Assembly (NCBI GenBank): GCA_003255065.1
Contig: QAOA01007971.1
Span: 382,370 to 446,369 of the forward strand
DNA: 64,000 nt
Reading direction: 5' to 3'
Source: Cercis canadensis
Taxonomy: Eukaryota > Streptophyta > Magnoliopsida > Fabales > Fabaceae
Shown here piece after piece: positions 63,071 to 64,000 of this stretch. The position numbers and the translations under genes were made by a program. Each line of letters begins with the position of its first letter. Within the stretch, counting starts at the first letter, position 1. A model generated the notes under the pieces. It was not told where the DNA came from, ran no database searches, and saw only the letters and a list, made by a program, of their open reading frames with translations.

Positions 63071-63379
63071 CCAATGATTTCAGATTACAATTGTTTCACT
63101 AGTTCATTTATCATGGGTGAGACTGATAATAGGACTGAATATCTAAAATTTGCCATAACAAAAGTCAAGGAAGTATATTTTAAGCTAGATCAAGAAGGAC
63201 AAAAATGTGGAATTCAGAACATACAATCTGACAAGAAATGTGGAATTCACAAAACCATAATGAATTTTCAAACTGTCAATACATTAAATGCTTTGTTTAC
63301 ATGCTATCACTTGCCTTATCAATATAAAGAAAACATATATGATATGTCTTAAGCACAAGATGTCAACTATTACAATGTC

Positions 63380-63830
63380 AAGATTAAAGATTATGTTTAC
63401 TTAAAAATAAATAAAAAGAAACTAAAGATCAGGTTTTGACCTGGACAAAATGTTTATTTCAAGGGGAACTATGTTGGTAGCAGCTGCAGAAGCTGCGGTA
63501 TGTAACTCATCTCAAATCTTAACTAATATGTTGATTCAGGAAGACCTCAAAGACAATACCATGTGATCTCTCATAAAACCCTTGTTTCTCTGTAGGTCCT
63601 TGCATTCACAAGCTATTCACAAGCATGTCTACAATAAAATATGTCAAACATTAAGACGCTTAGACAAAGAGTAGGTTATGACATCTATATATCTCTCTAC
63701 TTTCACATTCCATGTAGGCTCTTCTACAGATAAAGTGGGGCAGGTATTCCCATATAATTACTTGACCCTTGATAATTTTAAACCCAAGACAATACCATGT
63801 GATCCTTCATGAGCCCATGTTTCTGAATAG
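63380..63830 (+). repeat. SAUR promoter blocks without a gene (copies c and d)
   Basis: Two further ACAATACCATGTGAT motifs at about 63,553 and 63,789. The first is followed by TATA-less remnants and 'aataaaatatgtcaa'. The second leads into the partial SAUR leader at the window end. Confidence 0.65.
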
Positions 63831-63904
63831 ATCCCATCAGATAGCCCTTTCACCTACCATTTGGTAGCAATTGGTTTTCCAAAAGTCTTATTTAATAAAT
63901 ACTT

Positions 63905-64000
63905 ATGGTTGCAGCCACAAGCAAGACAGGTCCTTAATTGGCATCGGTGAAACATCAGTATTACTTTCCTCCTCATACAAGCCCTCTTGCAACCACTCTC
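63905..64000 (+). pseudogene. Leader of a further SAUR copy, cut by the window end
   Basis: 'atggttgcagccacaagcaa' matches the sequence just upstream of the frameshifted SAUR at 59,285, continuing to 'aaccactctc'. Coding sequence, if any, lies beyond the window, so gene or pseudogene status is unknown. Confidence 0.5.

Noticed and set aside
63038..63352. 104-residue plus-strand frame
   Set aside because: Opposite strand of the decayed LRR segment and its repeats; no codon or family support.
1..64000. tRNA, rRNA or CRISPR-like arrays
   Set aside because: Looked for cloverleaf-type boxes and regularly spaced repeats; none convincing. The regular repeats present are explained by the leader units, retrotransposon and SAUR blocks.

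Overview
This window is nuclear DNA from a higher plant, almost certainly a heterozygous eudicot. The evidence is AT-rich intergenic DNA, genes split by GT-AG introns, a DYW-type PPR gene, SAUR auxin-response genes, an Oberon-type PHD gene and plant Ty3/gypsy, hAT-like and foldback transposons. The species cannot be named from sequence alone. There is no sign of operons, CRISPR or bacterial signals.

Layout. 1-1.4 kb: old repeat, foldback MITE and a LINE fragment. 2.6-4.8 kb (-): intronless DYW PPR editing factor. 5.6-6.1 kb: a second foldback element. 6.3-18.35 kb (+): three tandem paralogues (A, B, C) of an unrecognised small membrane-type protein family with matching exon lengths; A has a 153-bp leader triplication, B is broken, C looks ancestral. 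18.8-26 kb: AT-rich repeats. 26.55-27.09 kb (+): alpha-crystallin/HSP20-like gene. 28.7-43.1 kb: degenerate Tat-lineage Ty3/gypsy retrotransposon, with its 5' half and flank present twice on either side of one N. 43.65-46.33 kb (-): Oberon-like PHD gene. 46.8-49.9 kb: cluster of TIR elements, one carrying a captured cytochrome b561 first exon. 51.5-56.6 kb (-): a paralogue of the PHD gene that shares only its N-terminal module. 58.7-64 kb: a decaying SAUR cluster with one intact gene, one frameshifted gene, several promoter copies without genes, and LRR-receptor debris.

Two themes stand out. First, nearly every isolated single N is flanked by the same sequence on both sides (from a few bases to 4.57 kb). 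This suggests unmerged contig ends or haplotypes, so the two large 'duplications' may be assembly artefacts. Second, the window shows much local duplication and exon or domain reshuffling: the A/B/C family, the PHD/coiled-coil pair, the captured b561 exon and the SAUR promoter array. No complete new multi-gene system is evident; the best candidates for undescribed biology are the A/B/C family and the shared N-terminal module of the 43-56 kb gene pair.
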